64,000 nucleotides of DNA from Armatimonadota bacterium (GTDB taxonomy: Bacteria; Armatimonadota; UBA5829; DTJY01). Below, piece by piece: positions 24,943 through 33,969 of the stretch (positions are counted from its first letter, which is position 1; each line of letters begins with the position of its first letter). A program made the position numbers and the translations under genes. The notes below the pieces were generated by a model. The model had not been told where the DNA came from. It made no database searches and saw nothing but the letters and a program-made list of their open reading frames with translations. The stretch is taken from positions 62,001 through 126,000 of the forward strand of contig JAGONM010000003.1 in the NCBI GenBank assembly GCA_017993055.1, in the 5' to 3' direction.

Positions 24943-26238
24943 ATGGCGTATTTCCCTGGGCTTGACCGGGAGTTCGGCAGTTTCAGATCGTGGATGGACC
25001 TGCGCAAGGAACAGGGCCTCGACGTTTCCGATATCGAGAAAGAGGTCGTCGCGTACCTGAGGTCCCTGCGTCGCGGGCTCGAATCGAAGGACCCGCCTTT
25101 CGGCACAAAGTACCTCGAGCCGGTCGCGTACAAGAGCATCCTGAAGGCGCGTCCGAAGGGCCCCAGGTCGCTGAAGTTCGATCTGACGGATGAGCAACTC
25201 TACGACAAGATGCTCGGCGCATGGCTCGGCCGAGGCGCGGGATGCGTGCTCGGCATACCGGTCGAGGGCTGGAGCCGGACAAAGATACAAGAATGGGCTG
25301 GAATACTTGAACAACCTTATCCGTTAGCTGAATACTGGAGGGATACGCCGAGGCGTGGGAACCACTATTCCGAGCCGATCATAAACTTCCTCAAGGGACG
25401 GATTGATCACATCGGCCCGGACGATGACATCACCTACACGGTGCTCGGACTCCTGATACTCGAGGAGTACGGCCTTGGCTTCACCTCCCGGCACGTCGGC
25501 GAGGCGTGGGTCAAGCTCCTTCCGATGGCCTGCACCGCCGAGCACGTGGCGTTGGAGAACCTCAAGAAGGGCCTCAAGCCGCCGAAGACCGCGCTGAAGG
25601 ACAATCCGTATATGGAGTGGATCGGCGCCGACATCCGGAGCGATCCGTGGGGCTATGCCGCTCCCGGACTGCCGGAGGTCGCCGCCGACTTCGCATATCG
25701 AGATGCGAGCGTCAGTCACATCATGAACGGCACGTACGGCGAGATGTTCTTCTCCGCCGCCATCGCCGCCGCGTTCGTCGTCAACGATCCGATCGAGTGC
25801 CTGCGGATCGGCCTCACGGAGATCCCGGCGAAGTGCAGGCTGACGGAGACCGTCAAGGAGACCCTGAAGTGGTGCAGGCAGGACGCTGATTGGGGCGCAA
25901 CAGAGACCCGGATCGCGAAGAAGTACGACGGAATGAGTATGGCACACACGCTCAACAATGCCGCCCTTACCGTGGCCGGACTATGGTACGGCGAAGGCGA
26001 CCTTCAGAAGACGATCTCCTTTACTGTCATGGGTGGGGTTGACACCGACTGTACCGGCGCGACGGCCGGCTCGATCGTCGGCGCGATCCTCGGGGCGAGG
26101 AAGCTCCCGAAGAAGTGGGTAGGACCGTTCGGCGATGGTCTCAGCACCTACATCCGCGGTCATGAGAAGCAGAGCATCTCGGATCTGGCCAGAAGATGCT
26201 GTGCGGTCGCTAAGCAGGTTCGGAGCAAGTTCGCGTAG
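24943..26238 (+). CDS. ADP-ribosylglycohydrolase family protein
   Basis: A 431-residue protein of the ARH/DraG fold, which hydrolyses ADP-ribose linkages or related N- and O-glycosides using two Mg ions. The first metal motif is IGPDDDITYTVLGLLILEEYG (about 161-181), and the second is GGVDTDCTGATAGSIVGAILG near residue 365, both intact. The N-terminal 85 residues before DKMLGAWLGRGAGCVLGIPVEG are an extension of unknown role. The ATG at 24943 is chosen for its GGAGGTG site. The protein could be a sugar-related hydrolase rather than a regulator, because many ARH members in carbohydrate-degrading bacteria have no known target. Confidence 0.8.
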   Translation: MAYFPGLDREFGSFRSWMDLRKEQGLDVSDIEKEVVAYLRSLRRGLESKDPPFGTKYLEPVAYKSILKARPKGPRSLKFDLTDEQLYDKMLGAWLGRGAGCVLGIPVEGWSRTKIQEWAGILEQPYPLAEYWRDTPRRGNHYSEPIINFLKGRIDHIGPDDDITYTVLGLLILEEYGLGFTSRHVGEAWVKLLPMACTAEHVALENLKKGLKPPKTALKDNPYMEWIGADIRSDPWGYAAPGLPEVAADFAYRDASVSHIMNGTYGEMFFSAAIAAAFVVNDPIECLRIGLTEIPAKCRLTETVKETLKWCRQDADWGATETRIAKKYDGMSMAHTLNNAALTVAGLWYGEGDLQKTISFTVMGGVDTDCTGATAGSIVGAILGARKLPKKWVGPFGDGLSTYIRGHEKQSISDLARRCCAVAKQVRSKFA

Positions 26239-26251
26239 ACGGAGGAGAGAT

Positions 26252-26701
26252 ATGTCAGCAGAGAGAGCATCACGGATTGCGGTGGATCACTTCAGCAAGG
26301 GGTTCAACTGCGCAGAGTCGGCACTGCTGGGACTGACTGAGGCGCTGGGTATCGAGTCGGAGTGCGTGCCGAGGATCGCCACGCCGTTTGGCGGAGGCAT
26401 GGGCCGGTACGGCGAGGTCTGCGGGGCGATCACCGGTGCGCTGATGGCGATCGGGCTCAAACTCGGTCGTCAAGGCGGCGATGACACGGCCGCGAGGGAC
26501 AGGGTCTATCCCAAAGTCGTACGCCTCATGCGGGCCTGCGAGATCGAGTTCGGTGCCGTCGAGTGCCGGGTTCTAACCGGATGCGATATGCTCACCGCCG
26601 AGGGGCGGGAACGCTTCCAGCGGGAGAAGATGCACACCGACTTGTGCGCGAAGCTCGTCGTCTTCGCAGCCGAAGAGGCCTACCGGATCAGCACGGAATA
26701 G
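26252..26701 (+). CDS. C_GCAxxG_C_C family redox-type protein
   Basis: A 149-residue protein with the conserved cysteine layout of this family. FNCAESALLGL is followed by GGGMGRYGEVCGAITGALMAIGL, then two later cysteines (RACEIEF and VECRVLTGCD) and a C-terminal LCAKLV. The family is frequent in anaerobes and is presumed to bind a metal or act in redox reactions, without a firm biochemical role. GGAGGAG precedes the ATG, 13 bases after the glycohydrolase stop. Confidence 0.82.
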   Translation: MSAERASRIAVDHFSKGFNCAESALLGLTEALGIESECVPRIATPFGGGMGRYGEVCGAITGALMAIGLKLGRQGGDDTAARDRVYPKVVRLMRACEIEFGAVECRVLTGCDMLTAEGRERFQREKMHTDLCAKLVVFAAEEAYRISTE

Positions 26702-26704
26702 CAG

Positions 26705-28057
26705 ATGACCTACGAAGAAGCGCTCGCATACATGGACTGGCTGACGCAGCTCGGCTGGCAGCCGGGTCTGGAGCGGTTCGCCGAGTTCTGCAAGCGGCTC
26801 GGCAATCCCCAGGACGGGTTCCGTTCGATCCACGTCGCTGGTACCAATGGTAAGGGCTCGACGACCGCCATGATCGCGGGTATCCTCCGGCATGCCGGTT
26901 ACAGGACCGGCATGTACGTCTCGCCCTACGTCTACGACATCCGCGAGCGTGTGCAGATCAACGACCGCATGATCCCTGAGGAGGACTTCACCCGACTGGT
27001 CGAGTTCATGATCCCCTATGCCGAGGAGCTTGGCGGCACGGAGTTCGGGCATCCGACCGAGTTCGAGGTCAAGACCGCCCTCGGATTCCTCTACTTCGCC
27101 GAGCAGAACGTTGATTTCGCCGTGCTGGAGGTCGGGCTCGGCGGCCGTCTCGATGCCACCAACATCGTTACTCCCGTCGTCAGCGTCATCACCAGCATCG
27201 GTCTCGACCACACGGATCGGCTCGGCACCACGATCCCCGAGATCGCCTTTGAGAAAGCCGGGATCGTGAAGCAACGTGGGCACCTGGTCACCGCTGTCAC
27301 CGATCCCGCCGCGTTTGGCGTCATTCGGAGTATCTGCCTCGATCGGGACTCGGTTCTATGGCAGGTTGCTCCGTATGACGGCTCGGAAGGCCGCTTCGCC
27401 GTCCGCCCCATTAGGCCGGAAGACACCACGTCAGATGCCGCTGCGCTTCCGGCGGAACGGATGCCGTTGCTGGCCGTCGATGGAGTCTATCGAAGGTACG
27501 AGGGACTGGAGGTTGGGATGCGCGGCACGTTCCAGTACGCCAATGCCGCCACCGCCGCCGGTGTGGTCGAGGCGCTGACGGAGCACGGTGTGGAGGTGCC
27601 GGAGGAGGCTGTTCGCGCAGGACTTCGGGACGCCTGGATGCCCGGCCGAATGCAGGTCATTCGCTCCAATCCGTATGTCGTCCTCGACGGCGCGCACAAC
27701 CGATCGGCCGCGTCGGCCCTTGCCGCCGCCATCGAAGTCGAGTTCGATTACGATCGCCTGATCCTTGTGATGGGGATGGTCACGGGCCATTCCATCGCCG
27801 AAGTAGTCGCCGTCCTGGCTCCGATGGCCGACGTACTTATCGCGACCGCCGCATCCAATCCCCGCTCGATGCCCGCCGAATCAATCGCAGAGGCCGCCGA
27901 AGGCCTCGTGCCTGAGATCGAGACCGTCGAACCGGTTGCGGATGCGTTCGTCCGCGCCACTGAACTCGCCTCCCCGGGCGACCTTGTCGTGGTCACCGGG
28001 TCGTTCTACGTGATTGGAGAGGTGCCTCGCTTGCCGAATTATGAGTCTAAAACGTGA
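26705..28057 (+). CDS. folC: Folylpolyglutamate synthase / dihydrofolate synthase
   Basis: This 450-residue Mur-ligase-fold enzyme adds glutamates to folates and may also make dihydrofolate. The P-loop region is VAGTNGKGSTTAMIAGIL (about 44-61). YVSPYVYDIRERVQIND follows, then the FAVLEVGLGGRLDATN segment and the C-terminal domain with VLDGAHNRSAASAL. All family motifs are present. The ATG lies three bases after the preceding stop without a clear ribosome site, consistent with coupling. It is the last gene of the run starting at 24943. FolE2 is encoded about 12 kb downstream. Confidence 0.93.
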   Translation: MTYEEALAYMDWLTQLGWQPGLERFAEFCKRLGNPQDGFRSIHVAGTNGKGSTTAMIAGILRHAGYRTGMYVSPYVYDIRERVQINDRMIPEEDFTRLVEFMIPYAEELGGTEFGHPTEFEVKTALGFLYFAEQNVDFAVLEVGLGGRLDATNIVTPVVSVITSIGLDHTDRLGTTIPEIAFEKAGIVKQRGHLVTAVTDPAAFGVIRSICLDRDSVLWQVAPYDGSEGRFAVRPIRPEDTTSDAAALPAERMPLLAVDGVYRRYEGLEVGMRGTFQYANAATAAGVVEALTEHGVEVPEEAVRAGLRDAWMPGRMQVIRSNPYVVLDGAHNRSAASALAAAIEVEFDYDRLILVMGMVTGHSIAEVVAVLAPMADVLIATAASNPRSMPAESIAEAAEGLVPEIETVEPVADAFVRATELASPGDLVVVTGSFYVIGEVPRLPNYESKT

Positions 28058-28099
28058 ACGCAAGCAGTCTAATACACGAAGAATGTGTTGGAAAAGCGT

Positions 28100-28127
28100 T
28101 TGAACGCATAGGTTCGATGGGTATAGA
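28100..28127 (+). promoter_or_regulatory. Probable promoter of the anti-sigma-type gene
   Basis: TTGAAC (28100-28105), a 16-base spacer and TATAGA (28122-28127). The -35 overlaps a 12-base palindrome (GCGTT-TG-AACGC). Confidence 0.45.
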
Positions 28128-28338
28128 GAGTGTGTAAGCATCCGGTCATGAATCGCTGATCTGAGTCGTAACCCCCCTCTGTCCGCCTCCCGATTGCCGT
28201 CGGGTTCTCGCCGATCCGTTTGAAGGCCGAGTGGCTCCGAGGTTAGTGGCGAGCGAGAGTCCCCCCACATATTGCCGGTCTCTAGTGCAACCCTTCACGT
28301 CGAGGGATGCAGGACGGGTGATCGGAGGTGTGCCCAAC
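28128..28338 (+). other. Long untranslated leader of the anti-sigma-type gene
   Basis: If the promoter at 28100-28127 is used, about 200 bases precede the start codon. The stretch is C-rich and can form a stem from TCTCGCC with GGCGAG around 28210-28260. I do not recognise a known riboswitch class, and no small gene is evident. Confidence 0.35.
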
Positions 28339-28845
28339 ATGCATACAGAAGAGCTTACGAGTGAGAACGTACTCTGCACGCCGGCCGGGTGCTGGATGTT
28401 CCAGGTGGAGACGGCCGCGCGTCGGACTAGCGCGGGATCAAACCTCGATGTGGGACTGGCGCTTACTGTGCGCAGTGATCCGAAGTATCTGTCGCTGATT
28501 CGCGGCGTCACCGCCGACGTCTGCGAAAGCCTGGGAATAAGCCTCGATACCGCCTACGGGGTCAAACTCGCGGTTGGAGAGGCAGTATCAAATGCTATGG
28601 AGCACGGGTCGCCGAACGGCAAGGCCGACTCCGTCCAGATCGTTTTCGCCAAGAGCGAAAACAGTCTGAGAGTGGACGTGATTGATGCCGGCCCGGGCAT
28701 CTGTTTCCCGGTGAACATGCGTAGGTGCAGGCGCCGCAACAGAGGATTCGGTCTCAGTCTGATGCGGAGCCTGATGGACACGGTTGACTTTGTCAGAGTG
28801 GAACGGGGTACCCATCTCGCGATGACGAAGCGGCTCAGAAGCTGA
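28339..28845 (+). CDS. Anti-sigma regulatory factor-type serine kinase (RsbW/SpoIIAB-like)
   Basis: A 168-residue protein with a HATPase_c_2 domain. The N box is VKLAVGEAVSNAMEHGSP, the G1 box is VDVIDAGPGICFP, and the G2-like region is RRRNRGFGLSLMRSLMD. The first 38 residues are an extension of unknown role. Family members bind sigma factors or phosphorylate anti-anti-sigma proteins. No sigma factor, STAS or PP2C gene is adjacent. The ATG at 28339 has CGGAGGTG upstream. It forms a single-gene unit with its own promoter and terminator. Confidence 0.8.
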   Translation: MHTEELTSENVLCTPAGCWMFQVETAARRTSAGSNLDVGLALTVRSDPKYLSLIRGVTADVCESLGISLDTAYGVKLAVGEAVSNAMEHGSPNGKADSVQIVFAKSENSLRVDVIDAGPGICFPVNMRRCRRRNRGFGLSLMRSLMDTVDFVRVERGTHLAMTKRLRS

Positions 28846-28880
28846 CACGCGCGGTCGCGCCGCCTGTGACAGTTGCTGCG

Positions 28881-28912
28881 GGCAGAGGGTCTTGCGATCC
28901 TCTGCCTGTTTT
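28881..28912 (+). terminator. Rho-independent terminator after the anti-sigma-type gene
   Basis: GGCAGAGG (28881-28888) pairs with CCTCTGCC (28899-28906) and TGTTTT follows. Confidence 0.7.
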
Positions 28913-28922
28913 GGCCCATGTG

Positions 28923-28951
28923 TTGTCTGGGAACGCCGCGGCCTGTATAAT
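28923..28951 (+). promoter_or_regulatory. Promoter of the aldo/keto reductase operon
   Basis: TTGTCT (28923-28928), a 17-base spacer and a perfect TATAAT (28946-28951). The expected leader is about 45 bases. Confidence 0.6.
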
Positions 28952-29003
28952 GATGGCGTTGTCACCCGGCGGCAGGCCGGGCCAGTTAGAGGGGTTTGTA
29001 ATC

Positions 29004-30098
29004 TTGCAGCGGAGAACTCTGGGCCGAACCGGCAAAGACCTATCTATCTTGAGCCTCGGATGTATGCGTCTTCCCGAGGACGATGAGCAAGCGGCGTCGG
29101 TTGTCAGCCGCGCGATTGATCTCGGCGTCAACTACCTGGAAACTTCTGAGTGGTACTGTGAGAGCCGCAGTGAGATCAAGGTCGGCATCGGCGTCCGAGG
29201 CCGGCGAGACCAGGTATACATCTCCAGCAAGAGCAAAGTGAACCCGGAGACCACGCAGGACGACACACTGAGGGCGTTCGAACGTTCGCTGAAGAGGCTT
29301 GGTGTAGACCGCGTCGATTTCTACCAGGTTTGGGACTACAAGGCGGCGGAGTTCGACGCAGTTACGAAGAAGGGTGGGGCGCTCGATCTGCTGGAGAGGC
29401 TCAAGAGCGATGGGCTCATAGGACACATCGGCTTCACCTCGCACGAGACGAACGAGGAACTGGTCCGAATGATTGACACGGGCCGCTTCGAGAGCTGCAC
29501 ACTCAGCTATCACATGCTGAACCGTACTGTCGAGCCGGTCATTGAGTTCGCGCGCGAGCGTGGGCTGGGCGTCGTCTGCATGACTCCGCTCGCCGGGGGG
29601 CTCCTGGCGACTCCGTCCGATGTTCTGCGCGAGCTGCTTCCCGGTCAGTACTCGAGCATGGCCGCGTCTGCCCTCGCCTTCGTGCTGTCAACCCCTGGGA
29701 TCACGACCGCTCCGTCCGGGATGACTTCGGTCGCAGAGGTGGAAGCGAACGTGGCGGCGATTAAGAGTTTCGCGCCGATGAGCCATGAGGAGCGGGCGGC
29801 TGCGGTCAGGGCGCTCGAGGAGTATTCGGTCCTCGGCCAGCGGTTCTGCACCGGCTGCGGCTACTGCCAGCCCTGCCCGAGCGGGGTCAGGATTCCAAGG
29901 CTCTTCGGTATGCGCAACTACTACCAGGTGTTTGGACTGGAGGAGTGGGCGAGGCAGAGGGCTCTGAAAATTCCGCCGGACAAGGGCCCCTGGGCGTGCA
30001 CGGAATGCGGCGAATGCGAGCCGAAGTGCCCGCACGGCATACCTATCGTCCAGCAGTTGAAGGAAGTGGCAGCCCTCATTGAGGAGTTGAGGCGTTGA
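29004..30098 (+). CDS. Aldo/keto reductase with C-terminal double [4Fe-4S] domain
   Basis: The 364-residue protein has an AKR barrel (LGRTGKDLSILSLGCMRL at the start, catalytic Tyr in NYLETSEWYCES, then DFYQVWDY). A ferredoxin-like tail carries CTGCGYCQPCPSGVRIP and CTECGECEPKCPHGIPI. This AKR subgroup is common in anaerobes and probably takes or gives electrons through the clusters, with an unknown carbonyl substrate. I chose the TTG at 29004, preceded by AGAGGGG, because the conserved part begins there; an upstream in-frame ATG at 28866 would cover the promoter. Its stop overlaps the DUF1638 start. Confidence 0.85.
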   Translation: MQRRTLGRTGKDLSILSLGCMRLPEDDEQAASVVSRAIDLGVNYLETSEWYCESRSEIKVGIGVRGRRDQVYISSKSKVNPETTQDDTLRAFERSLKRLGVDRVDFYQVWDYKAAEFDAVTKKGGALDLLERLKSDGLIGHIGFTSHETNEELVRMIDTGRFESCTLSYHMLNRTVEPVIEFARERGLGVVCMTPLAGGLLATPSDVLRELLPGQYSSMAASALAFVLSTPGITTAPSGMTSVAEVEANVAAIKSFAPMSHEERAAAVRALEEYSVLGQRFCTGCGYCQPCPSGVRIPRLFGMRNYYQVFGLEEWARQRALKIPPDKGPWACTECGECEPKCPHGIPIVQQLKEVAALIEELRR

Positions 30099-30829
30099 GG
30101 CTTTGTGCACTGGTCTGTGAGATTCTTGCCCGCGAGGCCGCCCACGCCGCCGCGCATTCGCGGCACATCGTGCACCTGGAGTTCATGCACTCCGGCCTGC
30201 ACGACGAGCCGGACAAGCTCCGGAGTTCTGTTCAGGAGCGCATTGACGCCGCTTCCAGCGGCGGTTTTGACTACATCGTTCTCGGCTACGGCCTCTGCAG
30301 CCGCGGGACAGCCGATCTGGTCGCCCGCGATATTCCGATTGTCATCCCCCGTGTTCACGACTGCATCACTCTTTTCCTGGGCAGCCGCGAGCGTTACGAC
30401 CGGCAGTTCGGTGACCATCCGGGGACATACTACTATAGTTCGGGATGGATCGAGCACAAGAACGGCGACTTGGCTCAGGGCACGCTGAAGTCAACGCACG
30501 AGGTTCGGGCCGAGGAACGCTACCAGGAGTATCTCGAGAAGTTCGGCGAGGACAACGCGAAGTACCTGATCGAGCAGGAGGGGCTCTGGCTCGCCCACTA
30601 TGATCGTGCCGCGCTGATTGACACCGGCCTTGGCGATATTAGCGTGTACCGGCGTTTCACCCGTGCTGTCGCGGAGAGGAATTGCTGGGACTACGAGGAG
30701 ATTCCGGGCGACAGGCGGTTGGTGGACGCGCTTCTCGCAGGCGACTGGGATGAGTCGGAGTTCTTGATAGTCCGCCCCGGGCAGCGTACCTGCGAGCAGG
30801 TCAACGATGGTATAATCGCCGCGGAGTGA
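30095..30829 (+). CDS. DUF1638 family protein
   Basis: A 244-residue soluble protein. DYIVLGYGLCSRGTADL and PRVHDCITLFLGSRERY are the recognisable DUF1638 signatures, with Cys and His residues that could bind metal. The family is found mainly in anaerobes, often near corrinoid or methyl-transfer genes, and its biochemistry is unknown to me. The TTG start overlaps the aldo/keto reductase stop by four bases, so the two are cotranslated. Confidence 0.75.
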   Translation: MRLCALVCEILAREAAHAAAHSRHIVHLEFMHSGLHDEPDKLRSSVQERIDAASSGGFDYIVLGYGLCSRGTADLVARDIPIVIPRVHDCITLFLGSRERYDRQFGDHPGTYYYSSGWIEHKNGDLAQGTLKSTHEVRAEERYQEYLEKFGEDNAKYLIEQEGLWLAHYDRAALIDTGLGDISVYRRFTRAVAERNCWDYEEIPGDRRLVDALLAGDWDESEFLIVRPGQRTCEQVNDGIIAAE

Positions 30830-30833
30830 CAGG

Positions 30834-30862
30834 TTGACTTCGCTCCAGCCCTGTGATACAGT
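30834..30862 (+). promoter_or_regulatory. Promoter of the LysM protein gene
   Basis: TTGACT (30834-30839), a 17-base spacer and TACAGT (30857-30862), followed by a leader of about 50 bases. Confidence 0.55.
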
Positions 30863-30919
30863 CTAGCGCGGAAGTCACGATGACCGTGTAAGGATGCACA
30901 TCAGCGAGGGGACACTCAC

Positions 30920-32401
30920 ATGCGATACGGGTTCATCTCTGCGACTTTTCTACTCATGGTGGTGACGGCCGGTGTTTCGCTGGCCGCGCCAGCCCCTATT
31001 GTGACGATCGAATCTCCAAGAAATGGCGAGATCATCGCCGGCGGCGACATTGAGATATCGGTCGTATTCTCCTCTCCCGCCGCGCAGCCGGTCACCAGGG
31101 TTGAGGTTAGTCTCGATGGCAGGCGCATTACGGAGCGGTCATTCGATACACCTCTGGCGTCGGGCCGGTGCGGCTTCCTGTGGGACACGCTTCGCACGGA
31201 GGACGGCCAGCACAGGCTCGATGTTCAGGCATATGCGGGGAAGCAGTTCGTGGGCATGGCCACTTCGGTAGTCCGCGTGTCAAACACCGCTCCGGCGCCG
31301 GATGATGAAACGGTGGCGGCGCCTGTCCCGCTCGATCTCCTGGCTCCTGAGGTGACGATCCAGAGCCCGCGAGAGGGCGCCACGGTTACCGGCAAGGTAC
31401 CCGTCATTATTCAGGCCCGCGACGACAGCGGGAAGAGCCCATACGTGTCGGTCTTCGTGGACAAGTCGCTCAAGGCGGTCACGAACCACGAGCCCTTCAA
31501 GTACACCTGGGATACTGCCAGGACCGAGGACGGTCCGCACGAGATTCACGTTTCGGCGATGGACGACTCTGAGAACCGGATGACTAGTGCTCCGGTTCGG
31601 GTGATCGTGCGGAACACGAGGACTGCAGCGAGCGCTGAGGCCCCGGTCTCTTCGGTGCTGGTGACCCCGAACAGCATCAGTTCTATTCTTCCGACTTCCG
31701 CTCCGCCCCCGACCGAGTCGGCGAGGGTGTCTGAGTCCGAGACTGAGCAACCCGCGTTCTCTCTGCCGCCGCCCGCCCCGTCCGTTTCAGGACGCGCCGA
31801 ACAGCCTGTCACGCTCCCCCTGGATTCGCCTGAGCCTGAGGTTGCCGTGCTCGTCTCGCGGCCGCTGGAGTTCACCGCGCTGCCCGCTCCTGTTTCCGCG
31901 AAGTCGGAGTATGCTTCCCCGCAGCCCAGGTTGGTTCATATCGCGTCCGCGAAGCTGGATGAGGCGAAGAAGCCGGTAACGACGCTGACGCATGTTCCTG
32001 AGCCGGCGGTGCAGGTGCATGAGGTGAGTGCCGGCGATGCGCTCTATTCCATCGCCCGGCGATACGGCACGACCGTGGATGCGATCGCGGAAGCGAACTC
32101 GATCAAGGATCCGAACCTCATCGGCATCGGCCGAAAACTCGTCATTCCAGGCAGGTCGGTGATGGTCTCTCTGAGATCAGCCTTCGATCGGCTTGGTGGG
32201 TTCCTCGGCTGGGACTCGAAGGATCGCTCGGTGTGGGGTTGGGCGCCCGGATGTGAGGTTCGGCTGAAAATCGGGAGTGCGCGTGCCCGGGTAAACGACC
32301 TCCAGGTTGTCATGGATCGTGCTGCAGCCCTGCAGGCCGGTCGCACGATGGTGTCTCAGTCGTTCGTCTCGGATGCGCTCGGCGTCAAGGTGGACAGATA
32401 G
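30920..32401 (+). CDS. Secreted Ig-like, LysM and stalk-domain protein
   Basis: The protein has 493 residues. A signal peptide (1-23) is followed by two Ig-like beta domains that share IESPRNGEII/IQSPREGATV starts and RTEDGxHxxxVxA ends (about 27-118 and 137-233). A Pro/Ser/Ala-rich linker of about 120 residues leads to one LysM domain (about 364-410, HEVSAGDALYSIARRYG). A copper amine oxidase N-terminal-like stalk domain ends the chain. LysM suggests attachment to peptidoglycan, so the protein is likely a cell-wall-bound surface factor. It is a single-gene unit with its own promoter and terminator. Confidence 0.82.
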   Translation: MRYGFISATFLLMVVTAGVSLAAPAPIVTIESPRNGEIIAGGDIEISVVFSSPAAQPVTRVEVSLDGRRITERSFDTPLASGRCGFLWDTLRTEDGQHRLDVQAYAGKQFVGMATSVVRVSNTAPAPDDETVAAPVPLDLLAPEVTIQSPREGATVTGKVPVIIQARDDSGKSPYVSVFVDKSLKAVTNHEPFKYTWDTARTEDGPHEIHVSAMDDSENRMTSAPVRVIVRNTRTAASAEAPVSSVLVTPNSISSILPTSAPPPTESARVSESETEQPAFSLPPPAPSVSGRAEQPVTLPLDSPEPEVAVLVSRPLEFTALPAPVSAKSEYASPQPRLVHIASAKLDEAKKPVTTLTHVPEPAVQVHEVSAGDALYSIARRYGTTVDAIAEANSIKDPNLIGIGRKLVIPGRSVMVSLRSAFDRLGGFLGWDSKDRSVWGWAPGCEVRLKIGSARARVNDLQVVMDRAAALQAGRTMVSQSFVSDALGVKVDR

Positions 32402-32408
32402 ACTGAGA

Positions 32409-32443
32409 AGGCCGGGTGCTCCTGCAGGGAAGCCCGGCCTTTC
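32409..32443 (+). terminator. Rho-independent terminator after the LysM gene
   Basis: AGGCCGGG (32409-32416) pairs with CCCGGCCT (32433-32440) and a short T run follows. Confidence 0.65.
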
Positions 32444-32472
32444 GCTCTGTCGCATCGTGGTACGAGAAGCGA

Positions 32473-32730
32473 CTACTCGGTTGTAGATTCAACGGTTTCC
32501 TTGATGCTCTCGGCTTTTGGTTTCATTGTCTCGTTCTCGGTTTTCTTCTCGGACTTCTTGTAGTCGTTGACGTGAAACCCTGAGCCCTTGAAGACTATGC
32601 CAACCGGGAACAGGAGCTTCTTGACCTCACCTCTGCACTCCGGGCACTCCTTGATTGGCTCGTCGGTGATCTTCTGGAGTACCTCGAACTCGTGCTCGCA
32701 CTGGGTGCACTTATATCCGTATGTAGGCAT
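32473..32730 (-). CDS. FmdB-family zinc ribbon protein
   Basis: An 85-residue protein starting MPTYGYKCTQCEHEFEVLQKI, with a second CxxC in ECPECRGEVKKLL. The four cysteines form a zinc ribbon typical of the FmdB/DUF2225-like regulatory family. GFHVNDYKKSEKK is the usual family continuation, and the tail is a charged Lys/Glu stretch. A role in transcription or protein binding is presumed from the family only. Confidence 0.85.
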   Translation of the reverse strand: MPTYGYKCTQCEHEFEVLQKITDEPIKECPECRGEVKKLLFPVGIVFKGSGFHVNDYKKSEKKTENETMKPKAESIKETVESTTE

Positions 32731-32773
32731 TCTACCGTCCTGATTGACTCCGATGATTCAGCTTGTTGTTAAG

Positions 32774-32803
32774 ATTATACCAGAAGGAGACCGACATGGG
32801 CAA
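32774..32803 (-). promoter_or_regulatory. Promoter of the FmdB-type gene
   Basis: On the minus strand, TTGCCC (32803-32798), an 18-base spacer and a perfect TATAAT (32779-32774). The -35 lies inside the first codons of the divergent enolase-superfamily gene, so the two transcripts may interfere. Confidence 0.5.
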
Positions 32804-33935
32804 TCCCCGCATTGCGGCGATCGATGCTTTTCCTCTCAGGCTTCCTTACCTGACTGAGTTCAAGATATCGCGAGGCTCCGTCGGCGGCCCAGCCGCCGGA
32901 GCACCGCACGTGTACGTCCGTGTTACTGCCGACACAGGCGACTTGGGCTGGGGTGAATCGCGTCCCAGCCCTAGATGGAGCTATGAGACCCAGGAGTCGG
33001 TCGTGACGACGATCAACAACTACCTCGCGCCGGTGCTCGTCGGTATGGATGCGAGCGATATCGAGGCGGTGCATGCGGCCATGGAGCGAGAGATTGCTCC
33101 CGGGATCACAGTCGGGCAGCCGGTGGCGAAGTCCGGGATAGACATGGCGCTCCATGACCTGAATGCCAAGTGGGTTGGAGTCCCTCTGCATTCCTTCCTC
33201 AAGCAGGGAGCAGCGTCAAGGGTCAGACTGAGCTATCTCGCGAGCGTCGATTCGCCGGGGATGGCGGAGAAGGTTACTGGAGAAGCACGAGCCGCTGGAT
33301 ACGAGGGTTTTAAGGTCAAGATAGGTATCCATCCGTCGCTCGATGTCGACATCCTTCGAGCAGTCAAGTCCGCTGCCGGCGGCGCGTATCTCTGGGCTGA
33401 CGCGAACCAGGCTTACACGGTCGAGGACGCCGTCGAACTGAGCCGCAAGATGGCTGAGATAGGTGTGGATGTCCTGGAGCAGCCCGTTGCCGCGAACGAC
33501 TTCCTCGGCCTTGCGGAGTTGGTGGATCGCTCGGCCGTCCCGATCGCGGTGGACGAAAGTGTCTTCTCCGTCGGCGACTTGGAGCAGCTCATCCGGCTGA
33601 AGGCGCTCGACGCTCTGGTTGTCAAGGTATCGAAGATGGCCGGGTTGACGGGGGCCAGTAGGTGCGTCGAGCGCGCGCTCGACGCCGGGAAATGGCTGCT
33701 CGGTAGTGGACTGACCGAGACGCGTCTCGGCCTTGCCGCGAGCGCTCACCTCTACGCAGCATACGGTGTCGAGATACCGGTGGACCTCAACGGCCCGCAG
33801 TTCTTGGCAGACGATCCGGTCGTCGGTGGCGTATCGCTGGATGGCGCGGTCGTTTGCCTAGCTGATACTTCCGGGATCGGGGTGGAGATTGATGAAGCGA
33901 GGTTGCAGGAGTTCGCTGCCGTGATGGGCAACTAG
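32796..33935 (+). CDS. Enolase-superfamily (MLE / mandelate racemase-like) enzyme
   Basis: The 379-residue protein has an N-terminal capping domain and a TIM barrel with the muconate-lactonising subgroup residues. These are the KVKIG lysine pair (about residues 168-170), metal ligands in WADANQ, LEQPV and VDES, and a second lysine in VVKVSKM. Known reactions of this subgroup include cycloisomerisation, o-succinylbenzoate synthesis and dipeptide epimerisation. The setting beside tldD, tldE and gamma-glutamyltransferase favours a dipeptide epimerase, but only as inference. AAGGAGA precedes the ATG at 32796. Confidence 0.82.
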   Translation: MGNPRIAAIDAFPLRLPYLTEFKISRGSVGGPAAGAPHVYVRVTADTGDLGWGESRPSPRWSYETQESVVTTINNYLAPVLVGMDASDIEAVHAAMEREIAPGITVGQPVAKSGIDMALHDLNAKWVGVPLHSFLKQGAASRVRLSYLASVDSPGMAEKVTGEARAAGYEGFKVKIGIHPSLDVDILRAVKSAAGGAYLWADANQAYTVEDAVELSRKMAEIGVDVLEQPVAANDFLGLAELVDRSAVPIAVDESVFSVGDLEQLIRLKALDALVVKVSKMAGLTGASRCVERALDAGKWLLGSGLTETRLGLAASAHLYAAYGVEIPVDLNGPQFLADDPVVGGVSLDGAVVCLADTSGIGVEIDEARLQEFAAVMGN

Positions 33936-33969
33936 CTCTAAGAACTTCCTGCGTCGGAGGGCTGTAATC

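Noticed and set aside
28138-28300. A tRNA or known structured RNA in the C-rich stretch before the anti-sigma-type gene.
   Set aside because: No acceptor or T-loop sequence is present and the possible stems do not fit a known class.
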